From: Avena insularis
Lineage: Eukaryota; Streptophyta; Magnoliopsida; Poales; Poaceae
Direction of reading: 5' to 3'
Assembly (NCBI GenBank): GCA_023614405.1
Contig: CM042685.1
Coordinates: 187,088,257 to 187,152,256 of the forward strand
Length of the DNA stretch: 64,000 nucleotides
The position numbers were made by a program, and so were the translations under genes. Under the pieces are notes generated by a model, which did not search any database, was not told the origin of the DNA, and was given only the letters and a program-made list of their open reading frames with translations. The stretch's first letter is position 1; each line of letters opens with the position of its first letter. Of the stretch, positions 1 to 10,022 are shown piece after piece.

Positions 1-1123
1 AGATCTAATTTTCGTGATCATACTGCTAAGGTCATGGAACGACATACCCCTACCGGTCGGTTTCCGCCATCGGGGTAGACTGTGACACGTAAATCCAGAA
101 GCGGTGATCGAAGATCAAAGAGTTTGATCGAATTGGAATAATGGTCGGAATCCATGTCCGGATCGTAGATGAGATCTACGTTTTCGCCCTGTCGTAGCGC
201 CTTAGATGTCATTGCGAGTTTCACAACGCCGGTAGATAGTGTATCTATGCATAACTTGTTTTTGTGGGAAGTTGTGAATGGTATGGTTCATGTGCATGTG
301 CATGTGATGTATGCGTGCAATCCATACGTGATCTGTGAATCACGGTTTTTGTCGGCCGACTGGAGCCTAGGTGCTGTCATTTTATTGTATAATGACATGC
401 GTGTCGGATTCTCTATGTAATTTATCCTACTAAGCTAGTGTAGCTGTTTGGAGAATCCGGATGATGTGCAAGTCGATGTACAAGTCAGCGACATGGAGTA
501 AGACGGCAAGTGACAAGAGTTGGAATGAGTCAGATTACAGGCTTTTATGGAGATGGAGATCGCCATGAACAGAGCCATACCATTTCATATTATAATTTCT
601 TTATTTTGTGTTGTTGATATGTCTCTATTTTACCTCTATTAGATAGTCGGTAAGATATAATCCCTCAAAGAAGGTCTAGTCGGTTTTCCCTCCAGTGTTT
701 GCACCATCACAAGTCAGACATTTTTGGTAGTGGGCTCATAAAATTGAGGTGCTGCCAATTCTTTCCGACTAGGTGGGTTCGAGTCGGACTCTTATAGCGG
801 AAACACTCAGTAAGATAGACGGGTCTATCACAATGGTTGTGGGGCTCGGGAAAAAGTCGGACAGGAGCCGGGGCATGTGATTCCACCCGACCAACAGGAG
901 TCATATGAGATACGATTGACAAGGAGTTGTCTACCTAGATCACTTGGCGGCTAGCGGTGATGCTAAAGCTCACTAGCCGACTTGCTTATTTAGGATCCTG
1001 AATCACTATGCAACCATCGGAGGGGTGTTGGTTCTAGTGGGAGCATAAATATTAAAGTGTTTAATATGCTTGCTCTTTTATGAATACATGTCATAAGTGT
1101 TTTGCATATTTCTTTTGTAGATC
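1..1123 (+). other. Untranslated leader of the first Copia element
   Basis: No convincing reading frame lies here. Position between the (unseen) 5' LTR and the gag start, plus a stretch near 545-600 that resembles the Angela leader further along the window (near 20830-20910), indicate the 5' untranslated leader. No tRNA primer site is present, so the LTR lies left of the window. Confidence 0.7.
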
Positions 1124-1751
1124 ATGGCACCAAGTAGCAATCATTCTCAGATATCCGGTTTTGCTTTGAGAACCATTCTTGAGAAGGATAAACTAAACGA
1201 CACTAATTTTACCAACTGGTATCGAAACCTGAGAATTATTCTCAAACAAGAAAAGAACGACCATGTCCTAGACAACCCACTTCTAGATGAGGCCAATGAG
1301 AATGCGACTGTCGCTGCCACCAATGCCTACTGTCGGTCTAAGGATGAGTCCGCGGATATTAGATGTCTTATGCTTGCTCACATGGAACCGGACTTGCAAA
1401 AGCAGTTCGAGAATGTTGAGGCCTACGATATGATCGAAAGCCTCAAAAGTATGTTCCAGGCTTAGGCTAAGACTGAGAGGTATCAAGTCTCTCAGGCTTT
1501 GTTGAGTTGCAAGCTTAAGGATGATGATCCACTCAGTCTGCATGTGAGTCTGCACGTGCAGTCTTTGGAGAGGCTTGGCTACCCCATTAACTAGCGAAGT
1601 GTTCGCTACGAACATAATTCTGAACTCTCTTCCTAGTACGTATGGTCAGTTCATATCGAACTATCACATGCATGGTATGGATAATAAGATCAGTGAATTA
1701 CATGGGATGCTCAAGCAGGTAGAGGCGGATCTTAAGAAGGGCACCAGTTAA
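1124..1751 (+). pseudogene. gag: Copia gag, broken
   Basis: The start is the ATG at 1124, in the usual place after the leader. The first 113 codons give a Copia capsid-type N-terminus with the NFTNWYRNLRIILK-like motif around residue 30-43 typical of Angela/BARE Gag. A TAG at 1463-1465 ends the frame; the same frame then runs on as Gag-like sequence and shifts between about 1560 and 1640, because the nucleocapsid part at 1752 is in another frame. Gag would form the virus-like particle in the cytoplasm. This copy cannot make a full product. Confidence 0.85.
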
Positions 1752-2363
1752 GTGTTGATGGTGCAGAATAAGGCTAAGTTCAAGAAGAGTTCTTGGACTA
1801 AGAAGAAGGCTAAGTCAGGAGGAAAGCAGGCTCAGGACCCGGTCCCAAGCGCTTCCTCGGGGACTAATCCATCTCCTTCAGCCGGATCCACTTGCTTCTA
1901 TTGCAAGGCGGATGGCCACTGGAAGAGGAATTGCAGCAAGTACTTGGCCGACAAAGACAAGAGTGGAGGTATGACTTCCGACTCAAGTACACTTGTTTGC
2001 AATGTTATAAACATTTATCTTGCTGATGCACCCAATAGTTCTTGGGTATATGATACCGGATCAGTTATTCACATCTGCAACTCGTTGCAGGGACTGGTAA
2101 GAACTAGGAGTGTAGCAAGAGGCGAGGTTGATATTCGAGTTGGCAACAAAGCGAGAGTCGCTGCGTTGGAATTCGACACGATGCAACTTCATTTACCTTC
2201 CGGATTCATTATGGAACTGAATAATTGTTATTTTGTTCCAGTGCTGAGTCGAAACATTATTTCTGCTTCATGTTTGATGAGGCAAGGCTATGAGTCAAAT
2301 ATCAAGAATAGTGGTTGTTCTTTATATTTGAATGATATGTTTCACGGCTTTGCACCCGTCTAG
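1752..2363 (+). pseudogene. Copia nucleocapsid zinc knuckle and aspartic protease
   Basis: A 203-codon frame contains a lysine-rich stretch, then a CCHC zinc knuckle (CFYCKADGHWKRNC, near residue 49-62) that binds genomic RNA, then the aspartic protease region with the active-site motif VYDTGS near residue 99-104 and the following LNNCYFVPVLSRNIIS signature. The active-site Asp is kept. The frame ends in TAG at 2361-2363, just before the pre-integrase domain, so the polyprotein is interrupted here. In a working element the protease would cut Gag-Pol inside the particle. Confidence 0.88.
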
Positions 2364-2378
2364 GACGGGTTATTTATT

Positions 2379-3437
2379 TTGAATCTTGATGGTGAGTCAG
2401 TTTATAACATAAATGTTAAAAGGTTGAAACCCAATGATCTGAATATGACTTACTTTTGGCACTGTCGGCTTGGTCATATAAGTTGGAAACGCATGAAGAA
2501 GCTCCATGATGATGGACTCCTAACTTCGTTCGACTTGGAATCATTCGAGACATGCGAATCTTGCCTACTCAGCAATATGACCAAGACACCTTATGCAAAG
2601 AGTTGCAAAAGGGCATCCGACTTGTTGGGACTAGTACATAGTGATGTATGTGTACCAATGAGAACGCCAGCCAGAGGTGGTTATGTGTACTTCATTACCT
2701 TCACTGATGATTTGAGTAGGTATGGATATATCTACTTGATGAAACATAAGTCAGAAGCCTTTGAAAATTTCAAAGAATTCCAGAATGAAGTAGAGAATCA
2801 ACTCGGCAAGAAGATAAAGTTTCTTCGGTCGGACCAAGGAGGCGAGTACATGAGCCATGAGTTTGATGACCATCTAAAGAGTTGTGGAATAGTTCCCCAA
2901 CTTACTCCACCGGGAACGCCGTAGAGAAACGGTGTGTCGGAAAGGCGGAATCGGACCTTGTTGGACATGGTATGATCGATGATGAGTTGGACAGATCTGC
3001 CTTTATCATTTTTGGGTTATTGTCTAGAAACAGCAGCGTTCACACTAAACAGAGTACCATCAAAGTCGGTAGAGAAGACACCGCATGAGATGTGGACAAG
3101 CAAAAATCCGAGTTTATCTTTTCTTAAGATTTGGGGTTGTGAAGCATTTGTCAAGCGACTTCAGTCGGACAAGCTTATAGCCAAGTCGGATAAGTGTATT
3201 TTCGTGGGGTATCCGAGGGAAACCTTGGGTTACTACTTCTACAACCGAGAAGAGGGCAAAGTGTTTGTCGCTCAGAATGGTGTCTTCCTAGAGAAAGAGT
3301 TTCTCAGTCAGGGAGTCAGTGGGAGCACAGTGCAGCTCGAAGAAATTCGAGAGGACCCGGCTAGTAGAGAGTCGGCAAAAACCTTAGAGGTTGAGTCAGT
3401 CGTGGTAACTGAGCCGGCAGCAGCACTTGTACTATGA
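2379..3437 (+). pseudogene. int: Copia GAG-pre-integrase and integrase, broken
   Basis: The zinc-binding pre-integrase domain (FWHCRLGHISWKRMKKLH, with later CESC) is followed by the DDE core: HSDVC, FTDDLSRYGY and the LRSDQGGEY block are visible. A CAG-to-TAG type stop falls at 2922-2924, directly before the RNGVSE-like block that supplies the catalytic Glu. The region continues at 2979-3437 in another frame with the C-terminal integrase part (IWGCEAFVKRLQ, then the beta-rich Copia C-domain). Integrase would insert the cDNA; this copy is dead through the stop and frame change. Confidence 0.87.
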
Positions 3438-3467
3438 AGATCGGCAAGATTACGAAGTGTTCATGAT

Positions 3468-4560
3468 GTGTTACTGTTAGACAGTGATGAGCCAGCAAAT
3501 TATTCGGAAGCAATGGTGGGATCTGATTCCGAGTCATGGCTTGGAGCCATGAGATCCGAGTTAAAGTCCATGGATGAAAATCAATTTTGGAACTTGGTTG
3601 ATCTGCCAGACGGCGCAAGACCCGTCGAGTGCAAATGGGTCTTTAAGAAGAAAACTGATATGGATGGAAATGTTTCTGTCTATAAAGCACGCCTTGTCGC
3701 GAAGGGATTCCGACAAATTCAATGAGTTGATTACGACAAGAACTTCTCGCCCTCAGAGATGCTTAAATCAGTTTGGATCATGTTAGCTATAGCCGCCTAT
3801 TTCGACTATGAGATATGGCAGATGGATGTCAAAACGGCTTTCCTTAATGTGAATTTAACCGAGGACGTGTATATGATACAGCCTGAGGTTTTTTTCGATA
3901 CGGATAATGCTGACAAAGTGTGCAAACTTTAGAAATCCATTTATGGGTTGAAGCAAGCATCTCGGAGTTGGAATATTCGATTTGATGAGGTATTCAAATT
4001 GTTTGGCTTCATCAAGAGTGATCATGATTTTTTATACAAGAAGTTCAGTGGGAGCAAAGTAAAATTTCTAATATGTTGTGTTCAATTTGGTGAGTGAGAA
4101 GCTATCTGGAAATTGTGAAATATCAAGGAAAGCTTATAAAGTTAGGCCAGCAGCCCATAAATGATCTATTGGAATCATCCAATGGTGGTGATGACATATT
4201 ATTGATTGGAAATGATGTCCAAATGTTGCAAGAAACCAAGGAATCATTGGAAAGGAGTTTCTCAATGAAAGACTTGGGTGAGGCAACATATATATTCTCG
4301 AATCCGGATTTATAGAGATAGATCAAGAAGGCTTATTGGATTGAGTCAGAGTACTTATTTGGAAAAAGTGTTGAAGAAGTTCAAGATGGAATCGTCTAAG
4401 AAGGGGTTCTTACCGATGTCCCATGGTGTAAAACTTAGCAAGACCTAGTGTCCTTCGACAACTGATGAGCAAAGTCGGATGAGTGAGATTATGTATGCTT
4501 CTGCAGTCGGATCCATCATGTATGCCATGATTTAATACTAGGTCGGATTTTTCATATGCT
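3468..4560 (+). pseudogene. Copia reverse transcriptase, broken
   Basis: The N-terminal RVT_2 blocks are clear (ELKSMDENQFWNLVDLPDG, CKWVFKKK, YKARLVAKGF). A TGA follows at 3724-3726, and degenerate continuation runs through QMDVKTAFLN and KSIYGLKQASRSWN. The catalytic YVDD box is destroyed: about 100 extra bases lie around 4070-4185, and downstream the motif reads GGDDILLIGND. Further degenerate sequence (SMKDLGEATY and onward) reaches about 4560. The enzyme would copy genomic RNA into cDNA; this copy cannot. Confidence 0.85.
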
Positions 4561-5168
4561 CTAAGTGTTGTGAGCGGATACCAGGCTGATCCTGGAGAAA
4601 TCCACTAGACAACGGCTAAAAATATCCTAAAGTACTTGAGAAGGACTAAGGATATATTTTTGGTTTATGGTGGTGAAGATGAACTCAGTGTAAAGGTTTA
4701 CACAAATGCGAGTTATCTTACCGACTCTGATGATTCTCGTTCGCAATCCGGATACGTGTTTATTATACACGGAGGTGCTGTGAACTGGAAGAGTCCCAAT
4801 CAAGAGACTGTGTCTGCATCTACAACAGAGGCTGGGTATATTGCCGCCTCGGAGGTAGCAAAGGAAGCTGTTTGGATGAGGAATTTCATCATGGATCTTG
4901 GTGTGGTTCATGGCTTGTCAATCTGTTAGACGTGTATTGTGACAACAATGGTGCTATTGCACAAGCCAAGGAACCTAGACAACACCAAAAGAACAAGCAC
5001 ATACTCATGCGGTACCACCTAATTCGCCAGTTCGTGGATCAGGGTGATATAAAGTTATACAAGGTACACACGGATGCAAATATTGCGGATCCATTGACAA
5101 AGTCGCTACCACAACCAAAGCATGATGCGCACCTAAGAGCTATGGGCATTATATGCCTAGACATGTGA
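4561..5168 (+). pseudogene. Copia RNase H, broken
   Basis: Type I RNase H of Copia is split over two frames. 4636-4929 covers the RRTKD(I/M) entry, the acidic first strand, SGYVF, and the STTEAGYIAASE block holding the conserved Glu. From about 4905 to 5168 another frame continues with DVYCDNNGAIA, KHILMRYHLIR and the C-terminal ADPLTKSLP block typical of Copia. A frameshift near 4870-4925 separates them. The terminal stop lies 34 bases before the LTR, the usual spacing. Confidence 0.87.
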
Positions 5169-5189
5169 TGTCGGAAGATTGACTCTAGT

Positions 5190-5202
5190 GCAAGTGAGAG
5201 AC
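5190..5202 (+). promoter_or_regulatory. Polypurine tract of first Copia element
   Basis: Purine-rich sequence (caagtgagagac) abuts the LTR start TGTTGGGA, matching the Angela-type GACTCTAGTGCAAGTGGGAGA context seen at 25196-25219. It primes plus-strand DNA synthesis. Confidence 0.75.
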
Positions 5203-6566
5203 TGTTGGGAATATGCCCTAGAGGCAATCATGTATGATGATATTTCCCATTGTATTCATAAAGATATTAAGTTGTCCTTGTATAAACATCTAATGTGTAT
5301 CATTGAATATGTGATTCGGTTGTGGAACTATACATTCATGTTGTTTGTACTAAATATCCTTGGTCATCGAGGTTGTGCTAGACACACAACTTAGACCAAT
5401 GTGAAAGTGCGCTTGATGACTCGGTTCCACTTGTCATGGGCATGGTGATGCCATTTCGACTTACACGGATTTGGCTAAAGAGTTTAGCCAGTACGATTGA
5501 CCCATATTGAGGTACAACGATCAACATGTCATGTGTATATCTCAATCAATATAATCCTTAGACCTGAGGTTGTTGCATAATCCGAGTTGAGTATCATCGA
5601 CTTAGGTTCTGTCAAACGCTGATCCATAACTGGGCAGTTGCAGAGTTCGGGTCGACTGAGAATCAAGTTGCGTGATGTGAATAACCAGGATGAGATTTTG
5701 CCCCTCCACTCGTAGAGATATTCTATGGGCCCTCTTGGATGATATGATTCGGAAAGCATGGCCATGCACAACTCGGTTAAGTGTTAACCGAGGCGATCGA
5801 CTAAGACTTAGTCGGATGAATCATTTATCACGGATCGAGAAGAGAGTCGGACTATTTATGGGATGAAAAATATTAGCCTATAGTCTAACAAGGTATATCG
5901 TGAGGCAAAAGGGACTCGGACGCAAGTCGCATTGGAAAGGCAAGTCGTTACGACTCTTTGGTACTTGGGAGTCAGCACGTTCTGCTAGGAGCCGCTACTG
6001 ACTAATCGATTGAGAGTCAGACTATAATCGTGTCCAAGTTGTCATGAGCCTTCGGGGTCACATACTTAAGAGCGGGAGCAAGTTCGGATTGGATCTAAAA
6101 CGGAAATCTGGTTGGGTTGGACCCAAGCCGGATTTGGACTGAGTCAGTGAGTCGGACTCATGGTGACTAATATGGGATTTAGTGAATAGGCCACAAGTGA
6201 GTGGAGACCATGTTCACTCCCTATATATAGTGGGGCGCAGAAACCCAGGATGGTTGATCGGGTAGGTCATTCCATGCGTTGGAAACCCTAGCTCCACAGC
6301 AGTCCAACCATCGTACTGAACCTAGCAGTTCACCGCCGACTCTCCTCCTTGTACGTGTGGATACCGGCAGAGGTGATGTACAATCAACACCAGGACGATC
6401 GTGATTGGATCAGATCGTGAGGACTGCACTGCATCAACTGACGCGCTTCATCAGTAATCCGCAACCGTACATCTAGTGGTAAACCTCGTGGCCTTCTACC
6501 TCAACTAGATCTTGGGATCACCACGTTAGAGGGAAATTTTTTGTTTTATCTCTACGTGGCCCAACA
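5203..6566 (+). repeat. 3' LTR of the first Copia element (1364 bp)
   Basis: The LTR starts TGTTGGG and ends CCCAACA, a perfect 7-bp terminal inversion. It follows the polypurine tract directly. A TATA-type box (ctatatatag, 6221-6230) lies about 340 bp from its end. The start shares TGTTGG.ATATGCCCTAGAGGCAAT with Angela LTRs but the interior differs, so it belongs to a related but separate family. Confidence 0.92.
6221..6230 (+). promoter_or_regulatory. LTR TATA box
   Basis: ctatatatag, followed by GC-richer sequence, sits in the third quarter of the LTR where U3 meets R in this group. It would direct the genomic transcript. Confidence 0.6.
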
Positions 6567-7440
6567 GTCGAGCTTAGGCGTCTTGGTGAACCAAACATGT
6601 TTGACAAATTCAAGGATGAGCGGGTGAGTAACTTTGTGCGGGGCCCGCTACTTCCTGTGCCCAGTAACAAAGGAATTCAAAACCACAGATCCGGATGTGC
6701 TGGATTTCAAGAAACACCTGGTAAGTAACTAGCCATGCAGATATCAAGTTAATTGGCAATCAATAATTAAGCCAAATTTCTGAATGGTTTCACCTTCCTT
6801 TTGCGGGCATATGAAATAGCGATTGAGACAAGTTGCCCCACCACGGGGATGTCGGAGCTGTGGGACACTCCTTTCAACAGGGCGGTGAACATTGTCAAGA
6901 ATAGGCCCAAGAACAAGAAGATGACATCCGGTGGATGTGTTCTGGGCTATGGGTGACCAGAAAAGTCAGTGTCCACTTCAAAGAGGACTCAAAGACCAGA
7001 AAGGAGAGAAGGGACAATTTGGAGTCTGAGTAGAGACAGGAGATCGCAGAGCTCAAGGCACAGGTGGCCTAGTTGTTAGCACAAATGGAGGAAAAGTTGG
7101 AACGAAAGGTTGCACCAGATCATTCCTCCTCAGTTGTGGGAGGTTCTAGCCCAGTGGAATGCTGCTGGTGGAGTTGGGCCGATACTGGTGCCTAGCGTGT
7201 ACGACAACAACTCGGCCCATCAAGTGTCACCGAACTTGGTGACCCTGCCCTGCAACACCTTGGTGCACCGGTTGCATTGTTGAGCCCGTCGGCGCCCAAC
7301 ACCAACACGCAGCTGGCGGCACCCAACACCAACCCGCAGCCGGCGTTTCTTCATGATGCACCCGAGCAGGAGCTGATGCAGCCCCACACGTCCACATTAG
7401 ACAGCTCGACGCCCTCACCAAGGTAACTAATTATGCTTCA
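6567..7440 (+). pseudogene. CACTA ORF2, N-terminal part (transposase_24-like), multi-exon and decayed
   Basis: The conceptual translation is patchy but readable: an ETSCPTTGMSELWDTPFN-like stretch near 6820-6890, an RxKNKK block, then a region about IAELKAQV that looks like the coiled coil of plant En/Spm ORF2 proteins, then a proline- and threonine-rich tail to about 7420. Splice-donor-like gtaagtaact occurs at 6720-6729 and acceptor-like sequence before 6815, so introns are likely. Stops at several points make it non-functional. Function in the family: a DNA-binding accessory protein (TNP1/TNPA-type). The assignment rests on context with the downstream exons. Confidence 0.55.
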
Positions 7441-7464
7441 TCGTAGGCCCAACTTCATACACCA

Positions 7465-8250
7465 TTGTTGGTCTTTGATCGACTTCCATCTGATAATGAT
7501 CCCCAACATGTTTTCCCGCAAGACGCTAATTGCATATTACTACAGTATGTGGATGGCATGGTGAAGGATGTAGCCAAGGGTAGTATCATTCAAACAAATA
7601 TGCTCCTGATGCACAACAAGCCGATCCCTGCTGGCATGTTTAGGGTCACCTTGGTAAGGATGTTGAAGGATTGTGACGTAATTGACCCTCCCAACCAACC
7701 TGAAGCATTCGATGAGCATAAGACCCTCGGAACTTCCTACAGCTGGCCCTTGCTATGGCCCAAATCTCTGATTCTCCTTGCTATGTCCAAGGAAGGGCAG
7801 CGCACCGCCCCAACTAATAAGACATGGCCACCGGTGTTCATCGCCACCACCAAGAGGCATCAACAGTTAGCCGCACACACATCGTCGCCAGAACCCGAGG
7901 ATGTGGAGATGCACCTCACGGCTCCAACGATGAGGATGACGTTGGTGGATACCTCAAACACCATGGCCACCGACAGACTCTACATGCCTCCTATTGGAGA
8001 GTCATCCTCCTCCCATGGTCAACAAGCCGGTCGTCCCATGTCATGCACCCAGCGTCTGCACTTCGGTGGCGGTTATGATCAAGAGACACCTCCGGGTGAC
8101 ACCGCTGGTACACAACCCAATCCAACGGTGGTCATCAGCCCCACCACACTCCATAGGGCGGCCAATGAGAAGTTAGGACGATCCGTTGATCCTATCGAGA
8201 GGACGAAGAAGGGCCGGAAACATTGCCGGAGCAATAAGTCTTCGATCTAG
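7465..8250 (+). pseudogene. CACTA ORF2, middle exon
   Basis: A 261-codon open frame starts inside a larger protein. Residues about 25-100 contain the pattern VAKGSIIQ...HNKPIPAGMFRVTL, which in grass CACTA ORF2 proteins precedes the protease-like domain. The rest is low-complexity Thr/Pro/Ser sequence ending in a basic stretch (KKGRKHCRSNK) before TAG. No catalytic motif is visible here. An acceptor-like gtaggcc context sits just before 7450, so the ATG at 7465 need not be the true start. Confidence 0.6.
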
Positions 8251-8286
8251 CCGCTTCCGAAGAGGATACTACAGGATCAGGACGGC

Positions 8287-9190
8287 GTGAGACAAGATCC
8301 CAGTGATTTCAATGCACACATAGCGGGAAAGCCGATTCTGACCAAGGAAATGCTCGATGTAGCGGGTGGACCCATAGAGAATATGCATCACTCAATTCTG
8401 CATCTCGAGACCGCCCTTCTTAAATACAAGAAGCCCGGGTACCCGGTCTTCACATGCAAGGTGCCATCGGGCCATGGATTCGTCAATCAAGCACCCGCGG
8501 ACATATTCTTCATGCGCTACAAGGACATCTACAATCTGCTGCACTCGAAGTGGTTGTACTATAACATGGAACATCTGTACTCGCTCCATATGGCGTTGAA
8601 GGCAAAGAGGGAGAAAACCTGGGGCATCGTGATACTGGACCCCTACTACATGCATGACGTTGTCTTTGCGAACGATGGGGATCGGGCAATGGTGGCAGAG
8701 TACCTTGGAAATATCTTCCAGGAGAACCAGACCATTGTTTCCATTCTTCTGTCTTGCTTTTCCAAGTAAGTAAACACACATTAGGTCGTCATCGTAAAAA
8801 ATTCTTTCTTAGATTTTTGTTGTCCTCTTCCAACAATTAATTCTGTTTCAGTTGTGTTTCGCAAAGGCATATACTGCACACTCATCTCCATTTGTCCAAG
8901 GTTGTCGTAAGCAACGTACTTCAACTCATCGAGTGATACGAAGCTGAAGGACTATGGCAGATTCAAGGGAGTTCTGGATGATGCTCTACAAGTCTACGTC
9001 AAAAAGGGAGGAAAATTCTTCAAGGGGGGCAAGAACCAAGGATGGAAAACATGTGTTCATGCATGCCATGAAGTTCCCCTACATCAAGCAGCCGACTAGC
9101 GGTGTGAAGGAAGCCTTCTATGTCCTCCATCACATCAAGGGGTTCATGCAGGATTCATGGGTCGAGGCACTGCCAGCTAATCTTCTACAC
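8287..9190 (+). pseudogene. CACTA ORF2, Ulp1/C48 peptidase-like region, catalytic Cys absent
   Basis: The 8287-8769 frame ends in GT-AG-like signals (aag|gtaagtaaac at 8767-8776). It contains a YNLLHSKWLYYNMEHLYSLHMAL helix and WGIVILDPYYMHD, which resemble the LF...H and IVDPYYM blocks of the C48-like domain in grass CACTA ORF2. A continuation at about 8954-9190 includes MKFPYIKQPTSGVKEAFYVL, at the place where active members read Q-P-x-G-x-x-C-G-Y-Y-V-C. Here the Cys is missing. Family knowledge suggests desumoylating-type protease ancestry; activity is not expected. Confidence 0.6.
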
Positions 9191-9729
9191 TAGGACACAC
9201 CGTTGGCGGCGATCGATGATGCGGTCCTTATGGAATATTTCTAGCGCATCTAGACTCAGCTCTGCCAAGTCATCCATGACAATGTCGAAACAAAAGGGGG
9301 GCCCATGTACATGGGCAGAGCGTTGAGTTACCGCGATATCAAAGAATGCCTCGACATGCAGAGCGACACCAGGATGTTCATGACGAGAGAGGGTGTGACC
9401 CCGTTTCTGACGAGGTATACATGATGTGTGTGTGCCTAGCTAGCAGGGTTGGCCGTGTGTGTGTCGTGTCGAAAAACTTGAACATTCTCATGATGTTTCT
9501 GAATTATCGTTTGACGTGTGTTTCGTAAACATTATTAACTTCCCGGGCTAGTAAAACCCTTGACGGTCGATGTTGGACTTGCTTATATGATCGTCATCCA
9601 TGCTATATTTTAGGTTTATGAATCTTTGCTAAATTTTGTGATCATGCAAGCATGTTTGTAGTTTGCCATTCTTTTCATTGTATAACATATACTACATTGC
9701 CTTGTCTATGTATTTCTTGTCTACAGTGA

Positions 9730-9968
9730 TGGCGAAGTGGTACGTGGTGTACACCGGTCAGGTTCCAGGGGTCTACGATGAGTTGGAGTACTGCCAGGCA
9801 CAAATGAACAACTTCAGAGGCAACATCTACAAATGGTATAAGACAAGAGAGTTGGTAGTAGCCAAGTGGAGGAGACACATGTGGAAGAAGAACCAGATGA
9901 AGATCTTGATCATGGTCTTGGTGTTGCTCACCATCGTCGTCGTTATCCTTTATTCGATCATAGTCTAG
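9730..9968 (+). CDS. CACTA 3' exon: RNase H1 N-terminal/viroplasmin-like domain plus hydrophobic tail
   Basis: From the ATG at 9730 the 79-residue product opens with MAKWYVVYTGQVPGVYDE, the signature of the small hybrid-binding domain found at the N-terminus of eukaryotic RNase H1 and in caulimovirus viroplasmin. The conserved YKWYKTRE.V.A.W block follows. After a basic linker (KWRRHMWKKNQMK) the last 22 residues (ILIMVLVLLTIVVVILYSII) are uninterrupted hydrophobic, like a C-terminal tail anchor. This module is intact, unlike the exons before it. It probably was spliced to upstream ORF2 exons, since there is an acceptor-like tctacag at 9720-9726. Substrate and location are inferred. Confidence 0.65.
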
Positions 9969-10017
9969 GGTGATACCTCTGATGTGTAATGTGATGATGA
10001 ATTTATAATGTGATGAT

Positions 10018-10022
10018 TGAAT
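10018..10022. repeat. Target-site duplication TGAAT (left) of the outer Angela element
   Basis: tgaat directly precedes the LTR at 10023 and recurs at 27150-27154 directly after the far LTR end, a perfect 5-bp match. Confidence 0.95.

Larger units (their letters stand above)
1..6566 (+). mobile_element. Copia LTR retrotransposon, Angela/BARE-like lineage, 5' end outside window
   Basis: Gag, protease, integrase, reverse transcriptase and RNase H remnants occur in Copia order on the plus strand, followed by a polypurine tract and a complete 3' LTR. The window opens inside the untranslated leader, so the 5' LTR and primer site are not visible. The coding region is broken by several stops and frameshifts. 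The sequence directly after the LTR is CACTA coding sequence, so I infer the element inserted into the CACTA; the candidate duplication gtcga at 6567-6571 cannot be checked on the left. Confidence 0.93.
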
